A stretch of 64,000 nucleotides of DNA, from the NCBI RefSeq assembly GCF_003368535.1, contig NZ_QSLN01000009.1, positions 1 to 64,000 on the forward strand, in the 5' to 3' direction. Below the pieces are notes generated by a model. The model made no database searches. It was not told where the DNA came from and saw only the letters and a list, made by a program, of their open reading frames with translations. The position numbers and the translations under genes were made by a program. Within the stretch, counting starts at the first letter, position 1; each line of letters starts with the position of its first letter. The stretch comes from Ammonifex thiophilus (GTDB lineage: Bacteria > Bacillota > Desulfotomaculia > Desulfotomaculales > Ammonificaceae). This document shows positions 46,988 to 57,363 of this stretch, piece after piece.

Positions 46988-48067
46988 GTGGAGCGCTTTG
47001 CCTTCGTGATACACCCACTAGACGTTAGCGACGTGGCCAGGAAGTTTCCTTTTGTCCGCTTCCTCCCGGATCGCTGGGTAGAAAGGATGCTCTTGCTTTT
47101 ACCCCCTGTTAAGGTCTCCCACATCACGGGAGTGCGTTCTCCCTACGCGGAGGCGGAGGGGTGGTTCGTTTCTTGCCCCCTCACTGCTCGCCAGATTATG
47201 AGCCTACCCCCTGAGTATGTTTTAGAGAAAATAGTGCAGGCGGGAAAATTGGCGGAGAAGCTGGGAGCCAAGATCCTGGGCCTGGGGGCTTTTACCAAGG
47301 TGGTGGGGGACGCCGGTGTAACCGTAGCCCGGCGCTTGAATATCCCCGTCACCACGGGCAATAGCTATACGGTAGCCACGGCGGTGGAGGCTACTAAGGA
47401 GGCGGCCCGGCTTATGGGCTACCAACTGGAAGAAGCCGCGGTGGCGGTGATAGGAGCTACAGGAGCCATAGGCAGTGTGTGCGCTGAGCTTTTAGCTCGG
47501 GAGGCCCAGGACCTGACCTTGGTGGGGCGCAACTTGGAAAGGCTCCGCAACCTGGCCGAGAGAATAAGACACCGGACGGGTTTGGCGGTTAAAATAACCG
47601 ACGATCTCAAGGGGGCCTTACGGCGTGCTGACGTGGTTTTGACGGTCACCAGCGCGGTGGAGGCCATCATCGAGCCCGAAGATTTGAAGCCTGGCGCGGT
47701 GGTGTGCGATGTGGCCCGTCCTCGGGATGTTTCCCGCCGGGTGGCGGTAGAGCGCCCTGATGTGCTGGTAATCGAGGGAGGGGTGGTGGAGGTTCCAGGA
47801 GAAGTTAACTTCAACTTTAATTTCGGCTTCCCTCCGCGCATGGCCTACGCCTGCATGGCCGAAACTATGATTCTGGCCCTGGAGGGACGCTACGAGTCCT
47901 ATACTCTGGGCCGGGATCTAACGGTGGAGCAAGTGGAGGAAATAGCCCGGCTGGCCCACAAGCATGGCTTTAAGCTGGCCGGCTTCCGCAGCTTCGAGCG
48001 GGCTTTAACTCCAGAGGACATAGAAAGGGTAAGGGAACACGCTCACCGAAAGCGCAAGGCCGTTTAG
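46988..48067 (+). CDS. AAR/COG5322-type NAD(P)-binding dehydrogenase-like protein
   Basis: 359 residues from GTG 46988. The central Rossmann motif is VAVIGATGAIGSVCAELLA. The family (COG5322) includes the cyanobacterial acyl-ACP reductase and Firmicute proteins loosely called shikimate- or amino-acid-dehydrogenase-like; the substrate here is unknown. The start is uncertain: the frame is open upstream to 46880, and the best ribosome site (AAAGGAGG at 46936) serves an out-of-frame GTG at 46954. It is probably in an operon with greA and lysS. Confidence 0.72.
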   Translation: MERFAFVIHPLDVSDVARKFPFVRFLPDRWVERMLLLLPPVKVSHITGVRSPYAEAEGWFVSCPLTARQIMSLPPEYVLEKIVQAGKLAEKLGAKILGLGAFTKVVGDAGVTVARRLNIPVTTGNSYTVATAVEATKEAARLMGYQLEEAAVAVIGATGAIGSVCAELLAREAQDLTLVGRNLERLRNLAERIRHRTGLAVKITDDLKGALRRADVVLTVTSAVEAIIEPEDLKPGAVVCDVARPRDVSRRVAVERPDVLVIEGGVVEVPGEVNFNFNFGFPPRMAYACMAETMILALEGRYESYTLGRDLTVEQVEEIARLAHKHGFKLAGFRSFERALTPEDIERVREHAHRKRKAV

Positions 48068-48102
48068 GCCTAAAGGTTTTAAGGATAAGGAGATGAAAGT
48101 CT

Positions 48103-48582
48103 ATGAAGGAAAAGGAAATCGTGCTCACCCCCGAGGGCCTGCGGCGCCTGGAGGAAGAGCTAGAGCTTTTGAAGTCGGTGCGTCGGCGGGAGGTGGCCGA
48201 GCGGATAAAGCAGGCCCTGGCTTTCGGCGACATCTCGGAGAACGCGGAGTACGAGGATGCCAAGAACGAGCAGGCCTTCGTAGAAGGGCGCATTATTACC
48301 CTGGAAAAGATACTCCGCCACGCTCGGGTGATAGACCAAGAGGAGATAGGTACGGAGGAAGTGACGATCGGCTCTACGGTCCGGTTGAAGGACCTGGCGG
48401 ACGGGGCGGAGTACGAATATACCATTGTAGGTTCGGAGGAGGCCGATCCTGCGGCTCATCGCATCTCTTACGAATCGCCGGTGGGACGGGCCCTGCTGGG
48501 CAGAAAGAAGGGAGACACTGTGGAGGTGGAGGTGCCCGCCGGCAAGCTTAGGTTTCAAATCCTAGAAATTGCGAGGGAGTAA
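48103..48582 (+). CDS. greA: transcription elongation factor GreA
   Basis: 159 residues. The N-terminal coiled coil (1-75; [20 protein letters not shown], with the acidic tip [11 protein letters not shown]) and a C-terminal FKBP-like domain are present. It rescues backtracked RNA polymerase by stimulating transcript cleavage. Start is ATG 48103. lysS follows 6 bases after. Confidence 0.95.
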   Translation: MKEKEIVLTPEGLRRLEEELELLKSVRRREVAERIKQALAFGDISENAEYEDAKNEQAFVEGRIITLEKILRHARVIDQEEIGTEEVTIGSTVRLKDLADGAEYEYTIVGSEEADPAAHRISYESPVGRALLGRKKGDTVEVEVPAGKLRFQILEIARE

Positions 48583-50057
<1,475 letters not shown>

Positions 50058-50058
<1 letters not shown>

Positions 50059-50085
50059 CCATAGTGTTAACACCATAGTGTTAAC
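50058..50085 (+). repeat. tandem 14-bp repeat containing a perfect palindrome
   Basis: ACCATAGTGTTAAC is repeated exactly twice, head to tail (50058-50071 and 50072-50085). The junction forms the perfect palindrome GTGTTAACAC (50064-50073). Just downstream are AT-rich copies GGTTTAAAATTT and GGGTTAAAAATT, the first containing a -10-like TAAAAT (50093-50098). The palindrome sits about where a -35 box would be, so this is a candidate operator/promoter for cobN. Confidence 0.65.
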
Positions 50086-50125
50086 CCTGGTTTAAAATTT
50101 GGGTTAAAAATTCATAGGAAGTAAG

Positions 50126-50186
50126 CCCGGCACGAAGGCCGGGGAAAAGCGGGACCACGGAGGTCTTTCCCGGGGTTCCGCTTTTT
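50126..50186 (+). promoter_or_regulatory. structured leader with terminator-like hairpin upstream of cobN
   Basis: Hairpin 1 is CCCGGC/GCCGGG (50126-50143). Hairpin 2 is AGCGGGACC/GGTTCCGCT (50148-50156 and 50174-50182) followed by TTTT, like an intrinsic terminator. CCGGGGAAA (50139-50147) could instead pair with TTTCCCGG (50166-50173) with one bulge, excluding both hairpins. It may simply end the lysS transcript or may be an attenuator for cobN. It does not match the cobalamin riboswitch. Confidence 0.5.
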
Positions 50187-50206
50187 GCTTGGAAGGGGTG
50201 GGGAGA

Positions 50207-53200
50207 GTGAAGCGAAAGATTGTGGCCGTGGTCTGGCACAGCCACGTGACTACCTTTCGCCGGGCAGCCAAGCTCTTGAACCCTCAGAAACTGGAACTGC
50301 GCGTCTTTTCCGCCCGCTATCTTGCCGAAGGCAAAGAGGATCTCGGTGAAGCTTTGTCCGCCTTGGAGCAGGCGGACCTTGTCTTTTTCTACCGCTCGGC
50401 AGGCGAAGATATTTGGAGTGAGCTGGAGGAGAAGGCCAAGACACTCGGTTCCCGTCCGGTTGTCTGGATGGCCCACGATCCTGCCTACTGGGCCCTTTCC
50501 ACAGTATCCCCGGAAGTGGTGGGCCAAGCCTACACTTACCTGGTGCAGGGCGGTCCGGAGAACTTCGCCCGCCTCATTAACTACCTAGCAGCGGAAACTT
50601 TAGGTCTGGAGATCCCCGTGGAGCCCCCTTTGGTCCTTCCCTGGGAAGGAATCTACCACCCGCAGGCGGAAGGCCACTTCGCGCACGTGGAAGATTATCT
50701 TGCTTGGTACCCCCACCGGGATCGCCCCTTGGTAGGCCTTCTTTTCGGCCGGCACCAGTGGGTCAACGGTACCTTGGACATAGAAAAAGGACTTATCGAA
50801 GCTTTAGAGGCGCGGGGCTTAGGGGTAATCCCCGCTTTTTGCTACTCCCTCAAGGACGCTTCTTTAGGGACACGGGGATCGGGGGAGGTAGTGGAGGAGT
50901 TTTTCTTTAACGAGGGGCGCCCTCGCATCGTGGCCCTAGTCAAGCTTCTCTCTTTCTTCCTGTCGGCCCGCGCGCGCACCGACGACTTTCACCGGGAAGA
51001 GGTGGCCGAAGCGGGGGTCAGGCTTTTAAAGCGCCTGGGGGTCCCCGTCTTTCAGCCGGTAGTTTCTTTCTACAAGACGCTGGAGGAGTGGGAGGACGAT
51101 CCCCAGGGCCTTTCTCAAGACATCTCCTGGACCATTGCTTTGCCCGAGTTCGAGGGGGTGATCGAGCCCATCTTTCTGGGGGCGGCCCGCCGGGAAGGGG
51201 AGTTGGAGATAAGGAGGCCCGTTCCGGAGAGGATAGAGCGGCTGGCCGACCGGGTGGCTGCCTGGGTGCGTCTGGGGCAGAAGCCGCCTTCCGAGCGCAA
51301 AGTAGCCTTTATCCTACACAACAATCCCTGTGCTTCGGTGGAGGCCACCGTGGGGGGTGGAGCCAACCTCGACACTTTGGAAAGCGTAGCCCGGATCTTG
51401 CGCCGCATGCGGGAGGCGGGCTATGAGGTCGAGGTTCCGGCAAACGGCAAAGAGCTCATCGAAACCATCATGAGCCGCAAGGCCATCTCCGAGTTCCGCT
51501 GGACCACGGCGGCGGAGATCGTCAAAAAGGGCGGGGCTTTGAAGCTCATGCCGGTGGAAGAGTACCGGCGGTGGTTCGACACCCTTTCCCCCAAAGTGAA
51601 GGATAGGATGATCGAGGCCTGGGGAGAGCCGCCGGGAGAAGCTAAGAACGGCGTGCCCGCCGCCATGGTATACGAGGGAAAAATTATCATTACCGGCGTG
51701 CAGTACGGCAACGCCGTGGTCTGCGTGCAGCCTAAAAGAGGCTGTGCCGGTTCCCGTTGCGACGGTCAGGTCTGTAAGATCCTCCACGACCCCGATATTC
51801 CTCCTCCCCACCAGTACCTGGCCACCTACCGCTACCTGGAAAGGGACTTCGGCGCTGATGTAATCGTGCACGTAGGAACGCACGGCAACCTGGAATTTTT
51901 GCCGGGTAAAGGGGTGGGGCTTTCCGGCGACTGCTTTCCCGACCTGGCCATAGGTACCTTGCCTCACCTTTACATCTACAACTCCGACAACCCGCCGGAA
52001 GGTACCATCGCCAAGCGGCGAAGCTACGCCACCTTGGTGGACCACCTGCAAACGGTGATGACCCAAAGCGGCCTTTACGACGAACTGGCGGAGCTCGAGC
52101 GGTATCTGGAGGAGTACGAAAAGGCCAAGCTGGCTGATCCCGCCCGGGCTCACGCCCTGGAGCACCTCATCAAAGAGGAGATAAGGAAGGCCCACCTGGA
52201 GACCCAGATCCCCTTGCCCGAAGGGCACGAAAACTTCGACCAGGTGGTAGAGAAAGCCCACGCGGTGCTTAGTCTTCTGCGCAACTCCCAAATCCAGGAC
52301 GGGCAGCACATTTTCGGAGAACTCCCGCAAGGGGAGCGCCGGCTGGAGTTCCTCTACTCCATCCTGCGCTTCGATGCCGGAGAAGAAGTCTCCTTGCGCA
52401 AGGCGGTGGCCCGCCTCATGGGGCTGGAGCTTGGGGAACTCCTAAAGCAGCCTGAGAAGTTCTCGCTCCGGTACGGCCGCTCTTACGGCGCTTTGCTGGA
52501 GGAGATAGAGAGCAAGGCCCGTGCCTTCCTCTCCCTTCTGCTCAAAGGGCAGGAGGTGACCCTGGAGCAAGCCCAGGAAATTCTGGGCGATAAGCTTTTG
52601 GCCCCGGCTTATCTTGAGAAACTAAACGCCTGTCTCCCCCGCGTGCTTGACCTGGTGGGGAGACTGGAAGCTTCCCGCGAGATGGAGGCCTTGCTGGCAG
52701 GCTTTGATGCTAAGTACATACCGGCCGGGCCCTCCGGTCTCATCACCCGGGGCCGGGACGATGTTCTCCCCACCGGCCGCAACTTTTATTCCCTCGATCC
52801 CCACCGGGTACCTACCAAAGCCGCCTGGGAGGTGGGCAGGCGCCTGGCGGAAAAACTTCTGTTCAAACACCTCAACGAGGAAGGGCGCTACCCGGAGAGT
52901 GTGGCCTTCTACTGGATGTGCAACGACATCATGTGGGCCGACGGCGAGGGCTTGGCGCAGATGCTCTACCTCCTGGGAGTGAAACCCAAATGGCTTCCCA
53001 ACGGTCGGGTGGCGGGGATAGAGATCATACCGCTTAAGGAGCTGGGGCGCCCCCGCATCGATCTGACCGTGCGGGTTTCCGGCATCACCCGGGACAACTT
53101 CCCCAACTGCATAGAGCTCCTGGACGAGGCGGTGCAGGCGGTGGCGGCTCTGCCCGAACCTCCGGAGCAGAACTTCGTGCGCAAGCACACCCTGGCCCAG

Positions 53201-54070
53201 CTCGGGGATAAGGACGCCCCGGAGGCCTGGCGGGAAGCCACCTTGCGCATCTTCGCCTCCAAGCCCGGCACCTACCAGGCAGGGGTGAATCTGGCGGTCT
53301 ACGCCTCGGCCTGGAAGGATGAGAAGGATCTGGCCGACATCTTCATCTACTGGAACGGCTACGCTTACGGCAAGGGGGTCTTCGGCAAGGAAGCCTTTAA
53401 GCAGCTGAAAGAGAACCTGCAGCACGTGGAGGTCACTTATAACAAGACGGTAACCGACGAGTACGACCTCTTCGGCTGTTGCTGCTACTTCGGCACCCAC
53501 GGCGGCATGACGGCAGCGGCCCGGGTGGTTTCGGGCAGACCGGTCAAGACCTACTACGGGGACACCCGCGAGCCGGAGAGCGTAGAGGTACGCACCCTGG
53601 CGGAGGAGATCCGGCGGGTGGTGCGTACCAAACTCTTAAACCCCAAGTGGATAGAAGGACAGAAGCGGCACGGCTACAAAGGTGCGGGGGACATCTCCAA
53701 GCGCATAGGGCGGGTTTACGGCTGGGAGGCCACCACGCAGGAAGTGGACGACTGGATCTTCGACGAGATCGCCCGCACCTACGTCCTCAACGAAGAGAGC
53801 CGCCGCTTCTTCCAGGAGAACAACCCCTGGGCTCTGGAAGAAATTGCTCGGAGGCTCCTGGAGGCTGAGGGGAGGGGATTGTGGCAGGCCGATCCCGAAG
53901 TGCTCAGGGGCCTGAAGGAAATCTACTTGGAAATAGAAGGGTGGATGGAAGAGCGCATGGGGGAGGTGGAGGGAGACTTTCAGGGCGGGGCCATCGACAT
54001 CCTGACGGCGGAGGAAGTGGCCGATTGGAAGGCCAAGATGGAAGAAATTAAAGCGAAGCTAGGAGGTTAG
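50207..54070 (+). CDS. cobN: CobN-type chelatase large subunit
   Basis: 1287 residues from GTG 50207 with AAGGGG 8 bases upstream. TTG 50189 would add six residues but lacks a site. It is full length for CobN/Mg-chelatase H, with the conserved THGNLEFLPGKG near 559 and C-terminal YFGTHGGMTAAARVVSG. CobN inserts cobalt into hydrogenobyrinate diamide in aerobic B12 synthesis with AAA partners, none of which is in the window. CobN homologues beside metal/cobalamin-type ABC systems, as here, may serve uptake or remodelling; this is inference. Confidence 0.88.
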   Translation: MKRKIVAVVWHSHVTTFRRAAKLLNPQKLELRVFSARYLAEGKEDLGEALSALEQADLVFFYRSAGEDIWSELEEKAKTLGSRPVVWMAHDPAYWALSTVSPEVVGQAYTYLVQGGPENFARLINYLAAETLGLEIPVEPPLVLPWEGIYHPQAEGHFAHVEDYLAWYPHRDRPLVGLLFGRHQWVNGTLDIEKGLIEALEARGLGVIPAFCYSLKDASLGTRGSGEVVEEFFFNEGRPRIVALVKLLSFFLSARARTDDFHREEVAEAGVRLLKRLGVPVFQPVVSFYKTLEEWEDDPQGLSQDISWTIALPEFEGVIEPIFLGAARREGELEIRRPVPERIERLADRVAAWVRLGQKPPSERKVAFILHNNPCASVEATVGGGANLDTLESVARILRRMREAGYEVEVPANGKELIETIMSRKAISEFRWTTAAEIVKKGGALKLMPVEEYRRWFDTLSPKVKDRMIEAWGEPPGEAKNGVPAAMVYEGKIIITGVQYGNAVVCVQPKRGCAGSRCDGQVCKILHDPDIPPPHQYLATYRYLERDFGADVIVHVGTHGNLEFLPGKGVGLSGDCFPDLAIGTLPHLYIYNSDNPPEGTIAKRRSYATLVDHLQTVMTQSGLYDELAELERYLEEYEKAKLADPARAHALEHLIKEEIRKAHLETQIPLPEGHENFDQVVEKAHAVLSLLRNSQIQDGQHIFGELPQGERRLEFLYSILRFDAGEEVSLRKAVARLMGLELGELLKQPEKFSLRYGRSYGALLEEIESKARAFLSLLLKGQEVTLEQAQEILGDKLLAPAYLEKLNACLPRVLDLVGRLEASREMEALLAGFDAKYIPAGPSGLITRGRDDVLPTGRNFYSLDPHRVPTKAAWEVGRRLAEKLLFKHLNEEGRYPESVAFYWMCNDIMWADGEGLAQMLYLLGVKPKWLPNGRVAGIEIIPLKELGRPRIDLTVRVSGITRDNFPNCIELLDEAVQAVAALPEPPEQNFVRKHTLAQLGDKDAPEAWREATLRIFASKPGTYQAGVNLAVYASAWKDEKDLADIFIYWNGYAYGKGVFGKEAFKQLKENLQHVEVTYNKTVTDEYDLFGCCCYFGTHGGMTAAARVVSGRPVKTYYGDTREPESVEVRTLAEEIRRVVRTKLLNPKWIEGQKRHGYKGAGDISKRIGRVYGWEATTQEVDDWIFDEIARTYVLNEESRRFFQENNPWALEEIARRLLEAEGRGLWQADPEVLRGLKEIYLEIEGWMEERMGEVEGDFQGGAIDILTAEEVADWKAKMEEIKAKLGG

Positions 54071-54076
54071 AGCCGG

Positions 54077-55141
54077 ATGCGGAAGCATGGGGTAATAATC
54101 GGTGCCATTCTGCTGCTGTTAGTGACGGTTGCCTTCCTGGGCGGTTGCGGGCAGAAGCCCGCTCCTTCCCAACCAGCCGCGGTGACCATTACCGATTCCA
54201 CCGGCAAGACGGTCGAAGTGCCCACTCCACTTAACCGGGTAGTGGTGCTGGACGGGGACGCGGCCGAGGCTATGCGCATCCTCAAGGTGCAGGACGTCAT
54301 CGTAGGAGTAGGGGACACGGTACAGCAGAATCCCTACCTTGGCCTGCAAGACAAGCCGGTGGTGGGAAAGTGGAACAACCCCAGTATGGAGAAAATTGTG
54401 GAACTCAAGCCCCAGGCGGTGATCACCTACGGCAAGTGGCCTGGACCAGAGCTGGAGCAGAAGCTGGAACCGACGGGGATCAAGGTGGTGCGACTGGACT
54501 TTTATAAGCCCGAGACCTATGATAGCGACCTCAGGGCCCTGGCCAAGATTTTCGGTAAGGAAAAAGAAGCAGAGGAATTTATCAAGTGGAAGCAGGAAAA
54601 GCTGGCCCTGCTGAACGATAGGCTCAAGGGCCTGACTGACAAGGACAAGCCCAAAGTGTTTGCCGTCTGGGACAACGCGCTGCGCAAAGGTGCCTGGAAG
54701 ACTTATGGACAGGGTACGGCCACGGCTCAGGCCATAGAGCTGGGTGGGGGGCTGAACGTAGCCAGGGAACTCAAGGAATATCCCCAGGTAAGTAGCGAAT
54801 GGATTCTGCAGCAGAATCCCCAGGTGATACTTATCGGAGTTTTGCAGGAGAGTGGCATGGGCTACAAGGCGGAAAGCACAGCTCAAGCGGCTGCCATCCA
54901 GAAAGAGGCGCTTGGCAACCCGGTGCTGAGCAAGACGGAAGCGGCCAAGCAGAAGCGCGTTTACCTCTTAAGCACCAAGCTTCTGGGCGGAGACAAGAGC
55001 TACTTGGGGGCCATCTTCATCGCTAAGTGGCTTTATCCGGAGCGCTTTCAGGACGTGAAGCCCGAGCAGATCCTGAAGGAATACTTCGAGAAGTGGCTTA
55101 GGGTGCCTTTCAAGGGTGTCTGGGCCTATCCGGAAAGCTGA
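54077..55141 (+). CDS. metal-chelate/cobalamin-type substrate-binding lipoprotein 1
   Basis: 354 residues. Lipobox LGGC is in a signal peptide, followed by a Peripla_BP_2 fold starting VTITDSTGKTVEVPTPLNRVV. The C terminus AKWLYPERF and GVWAYPES matches the two paralogues downstream. It captures a metal chelate, siderophore or corrinoid outside the cell for the BtuC/FecCD-type permease. It lies 6 bases after cobN in the same operon. Confidence 0.87.
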   Translation: MRKHGVIIGAILLLLVTVAFLGGCGQKPAPSQPAAVTITDSTGKTVEVPTPLNRVVVLDGDAAEAMRILKVQDVIVGVGDTVQQNPYLGLQDKPVVGKWNNPSMEKIVELKPQAVITYGKWPGPELEQKLEPTGIKVVRLDFYKPETYDSDLRALAKIFGKEKEAEEFIKWKQEKLALLNDRLKGLTDKDKPKVFAVWDNALRKGAWKTYGQGTATAQAIELGGGLNVARELKEYPQVSSEWILQQNPQVILIGVLQESGMGYKAESTAQAAAIQKEALGNPVLSKTEAAKQKRVYLLSTKLLGGDKSYLGAIFIAKWLYPERFQDVKPEQILKEYFEKWLRVPFKGVWAYPES

Positions 55142-55155
55142 GGGGGTAGTTCTAG

Positions 55156-56226
55156 ATGCGCTTGCGGTGGGGTATTAAAGGGTTGCTGGGGACTTTGCTT
55201 TTGTTGGGGCTCATCGCCGGCTGCGGGAAAAGCCAGCCGGGAGCGGTGGCGGAGAAAGCTCAGAAGATCACCATAACCGACTCTTACGGGCGGCAGGTGG
55301 AAGTGGTTTCTCCTCCCACCCGGATAGTTAGTCTTAACCCCAATGTTACCGAAATGCTTTACATCCTGGGAGCCGGGGAGCGGATAATCGCAGTTTCAGA
55401 GGGCCAGCAGTTTCCTCCCCAGGTTCGAGGCAAAGAAACGGTGGGCCCCACTTTCACTCCCAGCGCTGAGAAAATCATTGCTTTGCGTCCCGATGCGGTC
55501 TTCGCTTACGGCCCTTCTGGTGGCCCAGCGCTTAAAAAGGAGATTGCCGAGCAGCTGGAGGCTGCGGGTATTCCCCTGATTTACCTGGACCTTTACAAGC
55601 CCCAGACCTTCTCTTCCGACGTCCGCACTCTGGCCAAAATCGTGAATCAGGAGAAAAAGGCCGAAGACTACTTGGCGGTGGTGGACAAATACCGCCAGCT
55701 TATAAAAGAAAGAATCGGGCGACTCAAGCCGGAGGCAAAGGTGAGGGTTTATCTAGAGGGTCGCACGGGCGATTACGTTACCTACTCCAAGGGGAGCGGC
55801 GGGGATGAGCGGGTAACCTTGGCTGGCGGGATAAACGTGGCCGCCAACGAGCCGGGCAAATACCCTCGCGTTAGCCCCGAGTGGGTACTGCAGAAAAATC
55901 CTCAGGTGATAGTTAAAGAGATCTTGAAAGACAAGGCTCCTATGGGCTACGGTGTCACAGACACCAAGAAGCTCGAAGAGATCCGTGCGGCGCTCATGAG
56001 GCGGCCGGGCTGGGATAAGTTGGAAGCGGTGAAGCAAGGCCGGGTCTATCTTGTTTCCACCGAGATTAGTGGCTCGCCCCGCGATATTGTTCTGCTCTGC
56101 TACTACGCCAAGTGGTTCTATCCGGAGCTCTTTACCGATCTTGATCCGCAAGCCGTTCACCGGGAGCTTTTGACCAAGTTCTATGGGGTGGAGCCCCGGG
56201 GTGTATGGGTCTATCCGGAAAAGTAG
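55156..56226 (+). CDS. metal-chelate/cobalamin-type substrate-binding lipoprotein 2
   Basis: 356 residues with lipobox IAGC. The Peripla_BP_2 start is ITITDSYGRQVEVVSPPTRIVS, with NPNVTEMLYILGAG following. The C-terminal AKWFYPELF and GVWVYPEK are shared with paralogues 1 and 3. It lies 14 bases after paralogue 1. Ligand unknown; same transporter family. Confidence 0.87.
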   Translation: MRLRWGIKGLLGTLLLLGLIAGCGKSQPGAVAEKAQKITITDSYGRQVEVVSPPTRIVSLNPNVTEMLYILGAGERIIAVSEGQQFPPQVRGKETVGPTFTPSAEKIIALRPDAVFAYGPSGGPALKKEIAEQLEAAGIPLIYLDLYKPQTFSSDVRTLAKIVNQEKKAEDYLAVVDKYRQLIKERIGRLKPEAKVRVYLEGRTGDYVTYSKGSGGDERVTLAGGINVAANEPGKYPRVSPEWVLQKNPQVIVKEILKDKAPMGYGVTDTKKLEEIRAALMRRPGWDKLEAVKQGRVYLVSTEISGSPRDIVLLCYYAKWFYPELFTDLDPQAVHRELLTKFYGVEPRGVWVYPEK

Positions 56227-56250
56227 GGTTCTGGAAATGAGGGGCGGATT

Positions 56251-57363
56251 ATGAATACCCTGGTGGAGCTTCAAGGGCTTTCGGCAAAGGATATGCCGGC
56301 CATCAAGTCGGTTTACTCCCGGCACACCGGCCGCAAGCTTCTTTTCCTCTTTTCTTTGCTGGTGCTGCTTTGGCTCGCGACGCTCTTTTCCACGGCTGTG
56401 GGAGCCGCTGGAATAGGAGTCCGGGACGTGCTGGGAGCCATTTTGGCGCATTTAGGACTTAAATGGCTTCCCACCAGTGCCTTGGCCGAAACTATCGTCT
56501 GGCAGCTCCGCCTCCCTCGCATTCTACTCGCGGTTTTAACCGGGATAAGCTTGGCCGGAGCCGGGGCGGTAATGCAGGGGGTTCTGCGTAACCCCCTGGT
56601 TTCCCCCTACACTCTGGGGCTTTCCAGCGGCGCAGCCTTCGGGGCGGCTCTGGCCATCGTTCTGGGCACCGGTGTTCTGGGGAGCAGTTATCTTGCCTTC
56701 TCCAAGTGGCTGATCGTTACCAATGCCTTCATCTTCGGAGCTCTGACCATGATCCTGGCCTATCTCCTGGCCACCTTTAAGGGTTTGGCGCCGGAGGTCC
56801 TGGTTCTGGGAGGGGTGGCCATCGGCTATCTTTTTCAGGCCGGGGTATCGCTTCTGAAATATATCTCTAACCACGAATCTTTGCGGGAGCTGGTGGTCTG
56901 GTTGATGGGGGGGTTCTGGGGGGCCAGCTGGGGCGCGGTGTCCATCCTCGTTCCCATCGTGCTGATTTCTATCGGCGGATTGCTTTATTACGCTTGGGAT
57001 CTCAACGTCATAGGAGCGGGAGAGGAAGTGGCGGCCAATCTGGGGGTGAACGTTAAGCGGGTGCGCTTGGCGACTCTGGGCCTTGCCACGCTGGTTGCTT
57101 CCTCAGCGGTGGCCTTCACCGGGATTATCGGCTTCATCGGGCTGGTTTCGCCCCACATCTGTCGCATGGTCATCGGCAGCGACAACCGCTTCCTCATCCC
57201 CGCTTCTTGTCTCATGGGAGCGGTGCTGCTCCTGCTTTCCGACACCCTGGCCAGGACCATCATAGCGCCCACCGAGCTGCCGGTGGGGATCATCACCGCC
57301 TTCATGGGTTCTCCCTTCTTTATCTACCTCTTGATTAAGAAAAGGCGCCAGTGGTGGGGGTGA
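56251..57363 (+). CDS. FecCD/BtuC-family ABC permease
   Basis: 370 residues with about ten membrane segments. Typical motifs are RLPRILLAVLTGISLAGAG, NPLVSPYTLGLSSGAAFG and FIGLVSPHICRM. The family forms the homodimeric channel of cobalamin, heme and siderophore importers. It is the only permease of this type for three binding proteins. Its end overlaps the third binding-protein gene. Confidence 0.93.
   Translation: MNTLVELQGLSAKDMPAIKSVYSRHTGRKLLFLFSLLVLLWLATLFSTAVGAAGIGVRDVLGAILAHLGLKWLPTSALAETIVWQLRLPRILLAVLTGISLAGAGAVMQGVLRNPLVSPYTLGLSSGAAFGAALAIVLGTGVLGSSYLAFSKWLIVTNAFIFGALTMILAYLLATFKGLAPEVLVLGGVAIGYLFQAGVSLLKYISNHESLRELVVWLMGGFWGASWGAVSILVPIVLISIGGLLYYAWDLNVIGAGEEVAANLGVNVKRVRLATLGLATLVASSAVAFTGIIGFIGLVSPHICRMVIGSDNRFLIPASCLMGAVLLLLSDTLARTIIAPTELPVGIITAFMGSPFFIYLLIKKRRQWWG

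Noticed and set aside
46954-47028. 24-codon leader peptide gene starting at GTG 46954
   Set aside because: It has a good ribosome site, but the product has no recognisable feature and the frame overlaps the real enzyme. It is noted as a start-site question instead.
50086-50206. Cobalamin riboswitch before cobN
   Set aside because: The conserved B12-box GCCACTG and the rest of the core are absent.
51314-53500. Long minus-strand frames inside cobN
   Set aside because: These are antisense shadows in high-G+C coding DNA. The plus-strand protein is full length and recognisable.
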